From positions 248,001 to 312,000 of the forward strand of contig NZ_WEGI01000012.1 in the NCBI RefSeq assembly GCF_009604425.1: a DNA stretch of 64,000 nucleotides, read 5' to 3'. Numbering within the stretch: position 1 is the stretch's first letter; each line of letters opens with the position of its first letter. Position numbers and translations under genes: made by a program. The notes beneath the pieces were generated by a model that saw only the letters and a list, made by a program, of their open reading frames with translations, had not been told where the DNA came from and made no database searches. Positions 8,362 through 15,444 of this stretch are shown one piece after another. Origin of the DNA: Nocardia aurantia. GTDB taxonomy: Bacteria > Actinomycetota > Actinomycetes > Mycobacteriales > Mycobacteriaceae.

Positions 8362-8498
8362 CGTGCCGCCACCGCGCCGGACCGGGAATATGCCGCAGCG
8401 AACGAGAAGTCACGCACCCCTTCGATGGTAGCGAGGCGGTGGCGAACGCCCGAAACGCCGGCCGACCAGCCGAAATCGGGCGCAGTGGGGTTACTCAT
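8358..8498 (-). CDS. 46-residue small ORF between SAM-IV riboswitch and metX
   Basis: ATG at 8498 is preceded by a strong Shine-Dalgarno AGGAG with 7-nt spacing. The frame runs 46 codons and ends in a TGA overlapping the metX GTG by 3 bp. The peptide starts MSNPTAPDFGWSAG and ends SRSGAVAAR. It has no transmembrane segment and no family I recognise. The good ribosome site, the absence of any such site directly for metX and the overlap all argue that it is translated and that metX translation depends on it. It may be a leader peptide, or the remnant of a deleted sulfhydrylase gene; its N-terminus vaguely resembles the start of MetY proteins but the conserved region is absent. Confidence 0.6.
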   Translation of the reverse strand: MSNPTAPDFGWSAGVSGVRHRLATIEGVRDFSFAAAYSRSGAVAAR

Positions 8499-8519
8499 GG
8501 TGGTGCTCCTGACATCGCG

Positions 8520-8626
8520 CTTGCTCCCGGTCTTCTCGGAAGCCGGGTCATCACCCGGAGCACCCCACCGCAACTGGAGGGTTGCCGACCAGCGAGCCGG
8601 GGCTTGGCGCTGGCGCTCATGACCTG
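8520..8626 (-). promoter_or_regulatory. SAM-IV riboswitch upstream of metX
   Basis: Read on the minus strand, the segment begins GGTCATGAGCG and continues through CCAGC...GCTGG, the CAAGCCCCGGCT block, GGTCGGCAACCCTCC and GGTGGGGTGCTCC, and closes with GGGTGATGACC, which pairs with the opening GGTCAT. This order of blocks is that of SAM-IV, an S-adenosylmethionine aptamer known from Actinomycetales in front of methionine genes. A further hairpin (CCCGG...CCGGG) lies between the aptamer and the downstream ribosome site. The aptamer starts right where a TACCAT -10 element would place transcription initiation. Confidence 0.88.
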
Positions 8627-8632
8627 TCTTGG

Positions 8633-8653
8633 ATGGTATCGGATCGCGATCCG
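8633..8653 (-). promoter_or_regulatory. Promoter of the SAM-IV/metX transcript with a 14-bp palindrome
   Basis: TACCAT (8638-8633, minus strand) is a good -10 element whose start point would fall at the first base of the aptamer. Directly upstream is the perfect 14-bp palindrome CGGATCGCGATCCG (8640-8653), placed between -10 and -35, where a repressor would block transcription. Confidence 0.5.
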
Positions 8654-8678
8654 GTGGTGTTAGACGGTTGCGCCGGGG

Positions 8679-9338
8679 TTACTCGGAGGTGGCCATCGGC
8701 CGCGCGCAGACCAGCTTGAATTCGTCGTAGGCCGCCTGCACGGCCTGGATCATGAGGTCCTTGGCCGCGGCCGGCTTGCAATCGGCCAGGGCGGTGTCGC
8801 ATTCCATGCCGGTGCGGATGATCGCGTGCCAGGTGGCGGCGATCAGGCGCACGGTCAGCGATTCGGCGTCGAGCCCGAGCCGCTCGCCGATGGCCGCGTT
8901 GAGCTCGGCGGTCTTGGTGTCGACGAAGTCCATGCTGCGCGAGCGCACCGCGGCGCTGGCGCGCATGATCCGCTGCATCTGCTGGAACCACGCGAACGGC
9001 AGGGCCTCGTCCGTGGTGCTGAGTTCGGCCACGGCGAGGTGGGCATCGCGCAGCGCGAGCAGCTCGTTGCCGGTGATCGGCTGGTTGCGCAACTCGGCGG
9101 CGACGCGCCGGCCCCAGTCCTCGGTCGGGGCGAGGACGATGTCCTCCTTGAGCTCGAAGTACCGGTTCACCGTGCGGGGCGAGACGTCGGCGGCATCGGC
9201 GATCTGCTCGACGGTGGTCGCCTCGAAGCCCTGACTGTCGCAGAGCTGTAGCGCTACTTCGATGATCCGGCGCCGGGTCTGCTCCTTCTTGCGTTCACGC
9301 AGACCGGCCCGGGGCTGACAGGAGGAGGAGCCGAGCAT
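8679..9338 (-). CDS. TetR-family repressor next to MFS efflux gene
   Basis: A 219-residue TetR-type regulator. Residues about 13-60 form the DNA-binding domain (LRERKKEQTRRRIIEVALQL, TTVEQIADAADVSPRTVNRYF); the variable C-terminal ligand domain ends MATSE. It is divergently transcribed from a DHA2-type MFS pump across a 137-bp gap containing a near-ideal operator, so it most likely represses the pump and itself and is relieved by a transported drug. The ATG at 9338 lies exactly 6 nt after TAGAAT on the same strand, the layout of a leaderless mRNA. Its N-terminal domain closely resembles that of the TetR at 22501-23115. Ligand unknown. Confidence 0.9.
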   Translation of the reverse strand: MLGSSSCQPRAGLRERKKEQTRRRIIEVALQLCDSQGFEATTVEQIADAADVSPRTVNRYFELKEDIVLAPTEDWGRRVAAELRNQPITGNELLALRDAHLAVAELSTTDEALPFAWFQQMQRIMRASAAVRSRSMDFVDTKTAELNAAIGERLGLDAESLTVRLIAATWHAIIRTGMECDTALADCKPAAAKDLMIQAVQAAYDEFKLVCARPMATSE

Positions 9339-9344
9339 CTACGC

Positions 9345-9350
9345 ATTCTA
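9345..9350 (-). promoter_or_regulatory. Leaderless -10 element of the TetR gene
   Basis: TAGAAT is separated from the ATG at 9338 by 6 nt (GCGTAG), so transcription should begin at the start codon. Confidence 0.6.
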
Positions 9351-9383
9351 ACTCCGTGTTACGAGTTCATGACCAGAGTCGCC

Positions 9384-9404
9384 AAATGTCGCAGTGCGAC
9401 ATTT
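9384..9404. promoter_or_regulatory. TetR operator between tetR and MFS gene
   Basis: A perfect inverted repeat with 10-bp arms, AAATGTCGCA and TGCGACATTT, around a single central G. It lies between the TetR start (9338) and a candidate MFS -35 (TTGACG, 9410-9415), which is the usual position for shared repression of divergent genes. Confidence 0.75.
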
Positions 9405-9475
9405 TTCTCTTGACGCCATTTGGCTTGCGGTGACACGATGGCCTCACCTTGCTTCCTACTCAGGAGTTCTCCCCC

Positions 9476-10972
9476 ATGACCGACCTCGGGATCGCAGAAC
9501 ACGAATCCCCGGCCACCGACGCCGAGCGCGGTCGCTCGACTCGGTGGTGGGCTCTGGGCGTGCTCGCCCTGGCTCAACTGATGGTGGTGCTGGACGCCAC
9601 CATCGTCACGATCTCATTGCCCTTCGCCCAGCGTGACCTGCACATCAGCGACGGCGACAAGCAGTGGATGCTCACCGCCTACACGCTGATCTTCGGCGGT
9701 CTGCTGCTGCTCGGCGGCCGCCTGGCCGACTACCTCGGCCGCCGCCGGATGTTCCTCGTCGGCCTGGTCGGCTTCGCCGCCGCCTCGGCCCTGGCCGGGC
9801 TGGCCCAGAACGCCGCCGAACTGTTCGCCGGCCGGGCCCTGCAGGGCGCATTCGCGGCCGTGCTGGCCCCGGCGGCGCTGTCGCTGGTCTCGGTGACCTT
9901 CACCGAACCGCGCGAGCGGGCGCGGGCCTTCGGTGCCTTCGCGGGTGTGTCCGCCGGTGGCGCGGCCATCGGCCTCATCGTCGGCGGCGCGCTCACCGAA
10001 TACGCCGACTGGCGCTGGTGCCTGCTGGTCAACACCCCGGTGGCGCTGCTGGCCCTCGTCGGCGCCTTCGCCTTCGTCATCCGGGACGTGCCCACCCCGC
10101 ACACCGGTGGCTACGACGTGCCGGGCGCGGTGACCGTCACCCTCGGCCTGATCTCGATCGTGTACGGCTTCAGCCGCGCGGCCGAGGACGGCTGGCTGGC
10201 GTCGAGCACGCTCGCGCTGCTGATCGTCGGTGTCGCACTGCTGGCGGCGTTCGTCGCGATCGAGCGGCGTTCGGCCAGCCCGCTGCTGCCCTTGCACATT
10301 CCCGGCGAGATCAATCGCGGCGGTTCGTACCTGGTGGCGCTGCTGGTGCCGATCGCCATGTTCGCCATGTTCATCAACCTGAGCTACTACCTGCAGGTCA
10401 CCCTCGGGTACAGCTCGCTGAAGGCCGGTGTCGCGTTCCTGCCGTTCCCGATCGGCATCATCATCTCCGCCGGGATCACCAGCACGCTGCTGCCGCGCAT
10501 CGGTCCGCGGCCGCTGATGATCGCCGGCGGCATCCTGGGCATCGCCGGACTGGTCTACCTGGCCCAGTTGCACTACGGCGCCGGTTTCGCCGCCAGCGTG
10601 CTGCCGGCCATCTCGCTGATCGCCCTCGGCATGGGCGCGCTGTTCGTCTCGATGCAGACCACGGCCCTGCATCAGGTCGAGGACGAGGACTCCGGCGTGG
10701 CCAGCGCCCTGCTCAACGCCGCTCAGCAGGTCGGCGGCGCCATCGGCACCGCCCTGCTGACCAGCATCTCGGTGCAGGTCGCCGAGCGCTACGCGCGCAA
10801 CCACCCGGCCATCGACAACGTCGCGGCCCGCGCGGCCATCCACAGCTACGACGCGGCCTTCTACATCGGGGCGGGCTTCTTCGCGGCGGCCATCGTGATC
10901 GTGGCGCTGATGATCCGGGACAAGCCGGAGAACCTGCTGGAGGGCGCCGAGCACGTCTCGGTCGGTGTCTGA
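9476..10972 (+). CDS. DHA2-family MFS multidrug efflux transporter (14 TM)
   Basis: A 498-residue major facilitator with the 14-helix layout of the DHA2 drug:proton antiporters (EmrB/QacA type). Motif D1 (LDATIVTISLPFAQRDL) in helix 1, motif A in the 2-3 loop (GGRLADYLGRRRMF) and the long hydrophobic C-terminal half (ALFVSMQTTALHQVEDEDSGVASALLNAAQQVGGAIGTA, typical motif C/G region) all support this. ATG 9476 has an AGGAG ribosome site 9 nt upstream. It is probably repressed by the divergent TetR. A strong hairpin terminator follows. Substrates cannot be told from sequence. Confidence 0.92.
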   Translation: MTDLGIAEHESPATDAERGRSTRWWALGVLALAQLMVVLDATIVTISLPFAQRDLHISDGDKQWMLTAYTLIFGGLLLLGGRLADYLGRRRMFLVGLVGFAAASALAGLAQNAAELFAGRALQGAFAAVLAPAALSLVSVTFTEPRERARAFGAFAGVSAGGAAIGLIVGGALTEYADWRWCLLVNTPVALLALVGAFAFVIRDVPTPHTGGYDVPGAVTVTLGLISIVYGFSRAAEDGWLASSTLALLIVGVALLAAFVAIERRSASPLLPLHIPGEINRGGSYLVALLVPIAMFAMFINLSYYLQVTLGYSSLKAGVAFLPFPIGIIISAGITSTLLPRIGPRPLMIAGGILGIAGLVYLAQLHYGAGFAASVLPAISLIALGMGALFVSMQTTALHQVEDEDSGVASALLNAAQQVGGAIGTALLTSISVQVAERYARNHPAIDNVAARAAIHSYDAAFYIGAGFFAAAIVIVALMIRDKPENLLEGAEHVSVGV

Positions 10973-10984
10973 TATCTCACACTC

Positions 10985-11025
10985 CGGCGGTGCCGGGTGC
11001 CGGTTCGCGGCACCCGGCACCGCCG
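10985..11025 (+). terminator. Strong hairpin terminator after MFS gene
   Basis: A perfect 17-bp stem (left arm 10985-11001, right arm 11009-11025) with a 7-nt loop GGTTCGC, 13 bp after the MFS stop. No U-tract follows, as is common in high-GC actinobacteria. Confidence 0.8.
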
Positions 11026-11077
11026 TGTGACGTCCACCGTCCCGACCCCGGGCGGAACGGTCGTCCGCCGCTGTTAT

Positions 11078-11100
11078 GCATACTTGGTATGGAAGTATGC
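11078..11100. promoter_or_regulatory. Inverted repeat upstream of icd
   Basis: GCATACTT (11078-11085) and AAGTATGC (11093-11100) form a perfect 8-bp inverted repeat with 7-bp spacer, about 220 bp before the icd start. The long, relatively AT-richer leader 11101-11321 is non-coding. The repeat could be an operator or an mRNA hairpin. Confidence 0.4.
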
Positions 11101-11321
11101 GTGACCTGCGCCACCGCGCTGGGGCGATGGGCCGGTCCCGGGAAGGACCGCCCCCTGGAAGTGAGACACAGCGCACCAGTACGCTTGTCTTGTTTAAGCA
11201 CCGCAAGTCTCGTGGACAGCGCGGGACGTATACGTTGTCGTTGAACAGCCGGGGTCCGCTCACAAGCGTGTTCGCCTGGCCTGTGCAATGGGAGCACCTT
11301 CCTAGGAGGACACGAAGATCC

Positions 11322-12539
11322 ATGTCCAAGATCAAGGTTGAAGGCACCGTCGTCGAACTCGACGGCGACGAGATGACCCGGATCATCTGGCAGTTCATCA
11401 AGGACAAGCTGATCCACCCGTACCTCGACGTGAACCTCGAGTACTACGACCTCGGCATCGAGTACCGGGACAAGACCGACGACCAGGTGACCGTCGACGC
11501 GGCCAACGCCATCAAGCAGCACGGCGTGGGCGTCAAGTGCGCGACTATCACGCCGGACGAGGCCCGGGTCGAGGAGTTCGGCCTGAAGAAGATGTACCGT
11601 TCGCCGAACGGCACCATCCGCAACATCCTCGGCGGCACCATCTTCCGCGCGCCGATCATCATCTCCAACGTTCCGCGACTGGTTCCGGGCTGGACCAAGC
11701 CGATCATCATCGGCCGCCATGCCTTCGGCGACCAGTACCGCGCCACCGACTTCAAGGTGCATCAGGCGGGCACCGTCACCGTCACCTTCACCCCGGAGGA
11801 CGGCAGTGAGCCGATCGTCCACGAGGTCGTGAAGATGCCGGAGGACGGCGGCGTCGTGATGGGTATGTACAACTTCAAGCAGTCCATCGAGGACTTCGCC
11901 CGCGCGTCGTTCAACTACGGCCTGCAGCAGAACTACCCGGTGTACCTCTCCACGAAGAACACCATCCTGAAGGCCTACGACGGCATGTTCAAGGACACCT
12001 TCCAGGAGGTCTTCGACGCCGAGTTCAAGCCACAGTTCGACGCGGCCGGTCTCACCTACGAGCATCGGCTCATCGACGACATGGTCGCCTCCTCGCTGAA
12101 GTGGGAGGGTGGCTACGTCTGGGCGTGCAAGAACTACGACGGTGACGTGCAGTCCGACACGGTCGCGCAGGGCTTCGGTTCGCTGGGCCTGATGACCTCC
12201 GTGCTGCTGACCCCGGACGGCCGGACCTGCGAGGCCGAGGCCGCGCACGGCACCGTGACCCGGCACTACCGCCAGCATCAGCAGGGCAAGCCCACCTCCA
12301 CCAACCCGATCGCCTCGATCTTCGCGTGGACGCGGGGCCTGGCGCACCGCGGCAAGCTGGACAACACCCCCGAGGTCATCGGCTTCGCCCAGACCCTGGA
12401 GGACGTGGTCATCAAGACCGTCGAGGACGGCCAGATGACGAAGGACCTGGCGTCGCTGGTCGGCGGCGATCAGGGCTACCTGACCACCGAGGAATTCCTC
12501 GGTGTGCTCGACGCCAACCTGGCGCGCGAGCTGCGCTGA
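11322..12539 (+). CDS. icd: NADP-dependent isocitrate dehydrogenase (eukaryotic-type, Icd1)
   Basis: A 405-residue homodimeric-type isocitrate dehydrogenase, which oxidatively decarboxylates isocitrate to 2-oxoglutarate with NADP in the TCA cycle. Hallmarks: VELDGDEMTRIIWQFIKDKL, the substrate loop KKMYRSPNGTIRNILGGTIFR, metal-binding Asp residues in HRLIDDMVASSLKWEGG and the cofactor region AEAAHGTVTRHYRQHQQGKPTSTNPIAS. It belongs to the short dimeric class shared with animals, as in Icd1 of M. tuberculosis, not the monomeric 80-kDa class. ATG 11322 is preceded by AGGAGGA (11 nt spacing). It lies alone, with terminators on both sides. Confidence 0.96.
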   Translation: MSKIKVEGTVVELDGDEMTRIIWQFIKDKLIHPYLDVNLEYYDLGIEYRDKTDDQVTVDAANAIKQHGVGVKCATITPDEARVEEFGLKKMYRSPNGTIRNILGGTIFRAPIIISNVPRLVPGWTKPIIIGRHAFGDQYRATDFKVHQAGTVTVTFTPEDGSEPIVHEVVKMPEDGGVVMGMYNFKQSIEDFARASFNYGLQQNYPVYLSTKNTILKAYDGMFKDTFQEVFDAEFKPQFDAAGLTYEHRLIDDMVASSLKWEGGYVWACKNYDGDVQSDTVAQGFGSLGLMTSVLLTPDGRTCEAEAAHGTVTRHYRQHQQGKPTSTNPIASIFAWTRGLAHRGKLDNTPEVIGFAQTLEDVVIKTVEDGQMTKDLASLVGGDQGYLTTEEFLGVLDANLARELR

Positions 12540-12599
12540 GACGCGCAGGCCCGTCACCCACCGTCCGATGCGACCAGTCGGTGTGCGGCGAGTCGATCC

Positions 12600-12641
12600 C
12601 GGGCACCCGCCCCCACCGTCCCCGGTGGCCGCGGGTGCCCG
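12600..12641. terminator. Bidirectional terminator between icd and coiled-coil gene
   Basis: CGGGCACCCGC (12600-12610) pairs with GCGGGTGCCCG (12631-12641), with an inner stem CCACC/GGTGG. It lies between two convergent genes and can serve both. Confidence 0.75.
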
Positions 12642-12665
12642 AACTGTTTCCGGCCCGCCGGCCTG

Positions 12666-13133
12666 TCACACCACGGGCGGCGGCCCGGACAAGGTCTCGA
12701 CGAGCTGATCGAGGTGCACGGCGAGCCGTTCGAGTTGCCGGTCGATCCCGTCGAACCGCGCATTCATCCCGTCGAGACGTCTGTCGATCCCGTCGAATTG
12801 CGCATTCATCCCGTCGAGACGTTGGTCGATCCCGTCGAACCGCGCGTCCATCCCGTCGAGACGTTTGTCGATCCCGTCGAACCGCGCGTCCATCCCGTCG
12901 AGACGTTTGTCGATCCCGTCGAATCGGCGACTGTGCTGGCGCAGGGTAGCGGTCAGGATGCCGAACTGCTGGCCGTTGGTCTTCGCCTGACGGTGCAGGC
13001 GCATGTCCAGGCCCCGGATGGCGGCGTGGGCGAGATGCGCCGATTCGTTGGTGTCGGCGACCAGGTAGTACAGGTCGTCGACGTCCGCGCGGAGTTGACC
13101 CGGGCGCTGGCTGTGATGTGTAGGACTCCCCAT
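12666..13133 (-). CDS. Coiled-coil protein with FDGIDxR/LDGMxxR heptad repeats
   Basis: A protein of about 155 residues. The N-terminal 60 residues hold a helical stretch (LRADVDDLYYLVADTNESAHLAHAAIRGLDMRLHR). Residues about 75-140 are nearly perfect 7-residue repeats alternating RFDGIDK and RLDGMDA, with hydrophobic a/d positions expected to make a parallel coiled coil. No signal peptide or transmembrane segment is visible. Such repeats occur in many bacterial hypothetical proteins and phage-derived coiled coils; no function is assigned. ATG 13133 is my choice; the frame continues upstream to a TTG at 13205, which would add a basic stretch. Ribosome site weak. The 42-bp DNA periodicity makes repeat-number variation likely. 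Confidence 0.6.
   Translation of the reverse strand: MGSPTHHSQRPGQLRADVDDLYYLVADTNESAHLAHAAIRGLDMRLHRQAKTNGQQFGILTATLRQHSRRFDGIDKRLDGMDARFDGIDKRLDGMDARFDGIDQRLDGMNAQFDGIDRRLDGMNARFDGIDRQLERLAVHLDQLVETLSGPPPVV
12741..12928. repeat. 42-bp coding tandem repeat in coiled-coil gene
   Basis: About four and a half copies of a 42-bp unit (two 21-bp half-units containing GTCGATCCCGTCGAACCGCG and CATCCCGTCGAGACG). Neighbouring copies are nearly identical at the base level, so recent expansion or homogenisation is likely. Confidence 0.8.
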
Positions 13134-13241
13134 GGGCACCAAGGTAGTCGGCGGCCCGGCAGCTATCGATCGGATTGCCCGGCGGATGTGGAAGCCTGTG
13201 GACAACTTCGGGAGTGTGGAAAACCGTTGTCGCGCGCGGGT

Positions 13242-14087
13242 TCACACCGCGCGTAGGTGACCGCGGCTGGCGTAGATGTGTTCCGCGATGAGAGTGGCGA
13301 CGCGGTCCGGTGCCTCCAGCATCGGCACATGGCCCACGCCGTGCACGAGGATGCGGTCGGCGGATTCCGGCAGCTCCCGCAGGAACAGTTCGGCGTAGCT
13401 GCGATTCGGGATCACCCGGTCGTGTTCGCAGAGCAGCAGGCGCACCGGCGTTTCCAGCGCCCCGACGTCCGTGACGCCGGGTGTGCGCAGGCCTTTGAGC
13501 AGCATCGGCACCATCGCCGGGCAGTGCACGGCGGCGGCGATGGCCGCCTCCACCGCCGCACGCGGCACCGCGGTGGTCCGATGGCTCAGCGCCAGCGCGG
13601 CGAAACTCCGTGCGGGCGGGCTGAATCGCAGTCCGGAACCGAGTAATTTGCCCAACTCCACGATCGGCAGCAGCGACAGGAACTTCAGTCCGACCCGTAG
13701 TTGCAGCAGTGACGGCGTGTGCCACCCGCCGGCCGGCGCGATCGCGGTGAGCGTGCGCGCGCGACCGCGGCGCGCCAGTTCGAAGCCGATCCAGCCACCC
13801 AGCGAATTTCCCGCGATATGGCAGCTGCGCCAGCCCAATTCGTCGAGTTGCCGTTCCACCCGGTCGGCCAGGATGCGCACGTCGAGGGTGCGGGTCTCCG
13901 GCTCGGGCCCGCCCCAGTGCCCGGCGAGCGCCGGTGCGAACACCTCGCAGGTGCCCGACATCCGTTGCGCCACTTGCTCCCAGCAGTGCGGCGAGAGCAT
14001 GAACCCGTGCAACAGCAACAGCGGATCGCCGGATCCGGTGTGCAGGGCGGAGATCGGAGTGGGGGCGGCGGCGGTACGCGACATCAT
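13242..14087 (-). CDS. Alpha/beta-hydrolase fold protein
   Basis: A 281-residue soluble hydrolase with the complete triad arrangement: oxyanion strand LLLLHGFMLSPHCWEQV, nucleophile elbow HIAGNSLGGWIGFELA (Ser), acid in LLCEHDRVIPNRS (Asp) and base in VHGVGHVPMLEAPDRVA (His). The cap region (about 125-210) is helical. Substrate unknown; closest in style to the epoxide hydrolase/haloperoxidase-like group. Two adjacent ATGs (14087 and 14084) follow a GAAGGGG ribosome site at 8 nt. It is divergent from xth with a 91-bp gap. Confidence 0.85.
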   Translation of the reverse strand: MMSRTAAAPTPISALHTGSGDPLLLLHGFMLSPHCWEQVAQRMSGTCEVFAPALAGHWGGPEPETRTLDVRILADRVERQLDELGWRSCHIAGNSLGGWIGFELARRGRARTLTAIAPAGGWHTPSLLQLRVGLKFLSLLPIVELGKLLGSGLRFSPPARSFAALALSHRTTAVPRAAVEAAIAAAVHCPAMVPMLLKGLRTPGVTDVGALETPVRLLLCEHDRVIPNRSYAELFLRELPESADRILVHGVGHVPMLEAPDRVATLIAEHIYASRGHLRAV

Positions 14088-14166
14088 TGTCGTGACCCCT
14101 TCCTGGTGTGCGCCGATCCGGTGGCGCGACCGCGGTGTCCACAGGAAAAGTGTCCGACCTGCATTG

Positions 14167-14172
14167 TACGGT
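14167..14172 (+). promoter_or_regulatory. Leaderless -10 element of xth
   Basis: TACGGT followed by 6 nt and the GTG at 14179. No ribosome site precedes the GTG. Confidence 0.5.
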
Positions 14173-14178
14173 CGTAGG

Positions 14179-14970
14179 GTGCCCCCCATCATCATCTCGA
14201 CCATCAACGTGAACGGAATCCGCGCGGCGACGGGTAAAACGGGCAAGGGGATGCTCGAATGGCTCGCGGCCACCGAAGCCGATGTGGTCTGCCTGCAGGA
14301 GACCCGGGCCACCGACGCGCAGACCCGGGCGGCGCTGGCGCCGGCGCTGACCCAGGGCTGGCACCTGGCGCATGCGGAACCCGGCGCGAAGGGCCGGGCC
14401 GGTGTCGCGATCCTGTCCCGGCGGGAGCCGCGGGCGGTGCGAATCGGCTTCGGCAGCACGGAGTTCGACGGCCTGGGCCGCTACGTCGAGGCCGAATTCG
14501 ACGAATTGACCATCGCCAGTGTGTATGTGCACACCGGTGAGGCCGATACGCCGTTGCAGGAGGAGAAGTACCGCTTCCTCGCCGGTCTGGGGGCGCACCT
14601 GAAGGCACAGCGGCGCGACTTCGTGATCAGTGGCGACTGGAACGTCGCGCACACCGAGCTCGATATCAAGAACTGGAGGGGAAACGTGAAGAACGCGGGC
14701 TTCCTGCCCGGCGAGCGGGCCTGGGTCGACGAGATCCTCGCCGCCGGCTACGTCGACGTCGTCCGGAAACTGCACCCGGACGTCCCGGGACCGTACAGCT
14801 GGTGGTCGTACCGCGGCCGCGCGTACGACAACGACGCGGGCTGGCGCATCGATTACCAGCTGGCCCGCGGCGCGGTGGCCGAGCGGGCGAAGCAGGCGGT
14901 GGTGGAGCGCGCACCCAGTTACGCGCTGCGCTGGTCCGATCACGCCCCGGTGACGGTGCAGTACCGATGA
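14179..14970 (+). CDS. xth: Exodeoxyribonuclease III (AP endonuclease)
   Basis: A 263-residue EEP-fold nuclease of the exonuclease III family, which incises at abasic sites and removes 3' blocking groups in base excision repair. Motifs in order: STINVNGIRAA (metal-binding Asn), VCLQETR (catalytic Glu), SVYVHTG, the active-site loop VISGDWNVAHTELD (Asp/Asn) and the terminal RWSDHAPVTVQY with catalytic Asp-His. It starts at GTG 14179; the upstream ORF extension runs antisense through the hydrolase and is rejected. It overlaps the ribonuclease gene by 4 bp (ATGA), an unusual partnership between a DNA-repair enzyme and a secreted RNase that probably reflects chance co-transcription. Confidence 0.92.
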   Translation: MPPIIISTINVNGIRAATGKTGKGMLEWLAATEADVVCLQETRATDAQTRAALAPALTQGWHLAHAEPGAKGRAGVAILSRREPRAVRIGFGSTEFDGLGRYVEAEFDELTIASVYVHTGEADTPLQEEKYRFLAGLGAHLKAQRRDFVISGDWNVAHTELDIKNWRGNVKNAGFLPGERAWVDEILAAGYVDVVRKLHPDVPGPYSWWSYRGRAYDNDAGWRIDYQLARGAVAERAKQAVVERAPSYALRWSDHAPVTVQYR

Positions 14971-15428
14971 AGTTCTCCGGCAAGGGTTTTCGTAGCGCGG
15001 CCGCACTGCTGGGGCTGCTGGTCGTGGTGGTGGCCGGATTGCTGGTGGCCCGCGGCGAACATCATTCGGCGAATCCGTCGGCCGGACCGGCGCCCGCGAT
15101 CACGGCCGGGACCATGTCGGCGGCGCCGATCACCGCGCACCTGGCGGGTGTCCCGGACCGGGTCTACCGGACGCTGGACGAGATCGACGCGGGCCGCTGG
15201 CCCGGTTCCGCGAACGCGCCGGGCACCAAGGGCGGTGACCACTGGATGAATCGGGGGAACCAACTGGCCCAGCAGGATTCCGCGGGCCACGCGATCACCT
15301 ATCAGGAATGGGACGTGAACCCGAAGAAACCGGGGCAGAGCCGCGACGCGGAACGCATCATCACCGGCAGCGACGGTTCCGCGTACTACACCGGTGACCA
15401 CTACAAGACGTTCACCTGGTTGCGGTGA
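14967..15428 (+). CDS. Secreted barnase-family guanyl-specific ribonuclease
   Basis: A 153-residue protein with an N-terminal hydrophobic segment (about residues 10-28, AAALLGLLVVVVAGLLVA) acting as signal peptide or anchor, then a microbial RNase N1/T1 (barnase) domain. The catalytic set is intact: Glu114 (YQEWDVNP), Arg126 and Arg130 (SRDAERIITGSDG) and His145 (TGDHYKTF), aligning with Glu73, Arg83, Arg87 and His102 of Bacillus barnase. Such enzymes cut single-stranded RNA after G and are lethal inside cells, which explains the adjacent barstar gene. The start overlaps the xth stop. Likely exported for nutrition, defence or competition. Confidence 0.9.
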   Translation: MKFSGKGFRSAAALLGLLVVVVAGLLVARGEHHSANPSAGPAPAITAGTMSAAPITAHLAGVPDRVYRTLDEIDAGRWPGSANAPGTKGGDHWMNRGNQLAQQDSAGHAITYQEWDVNPKKPGQSRDAERIITGSDGSAYYTGDHYKTFTWLR

Positions 15429-15444
15429 GCCGGAAGGCGATGCG

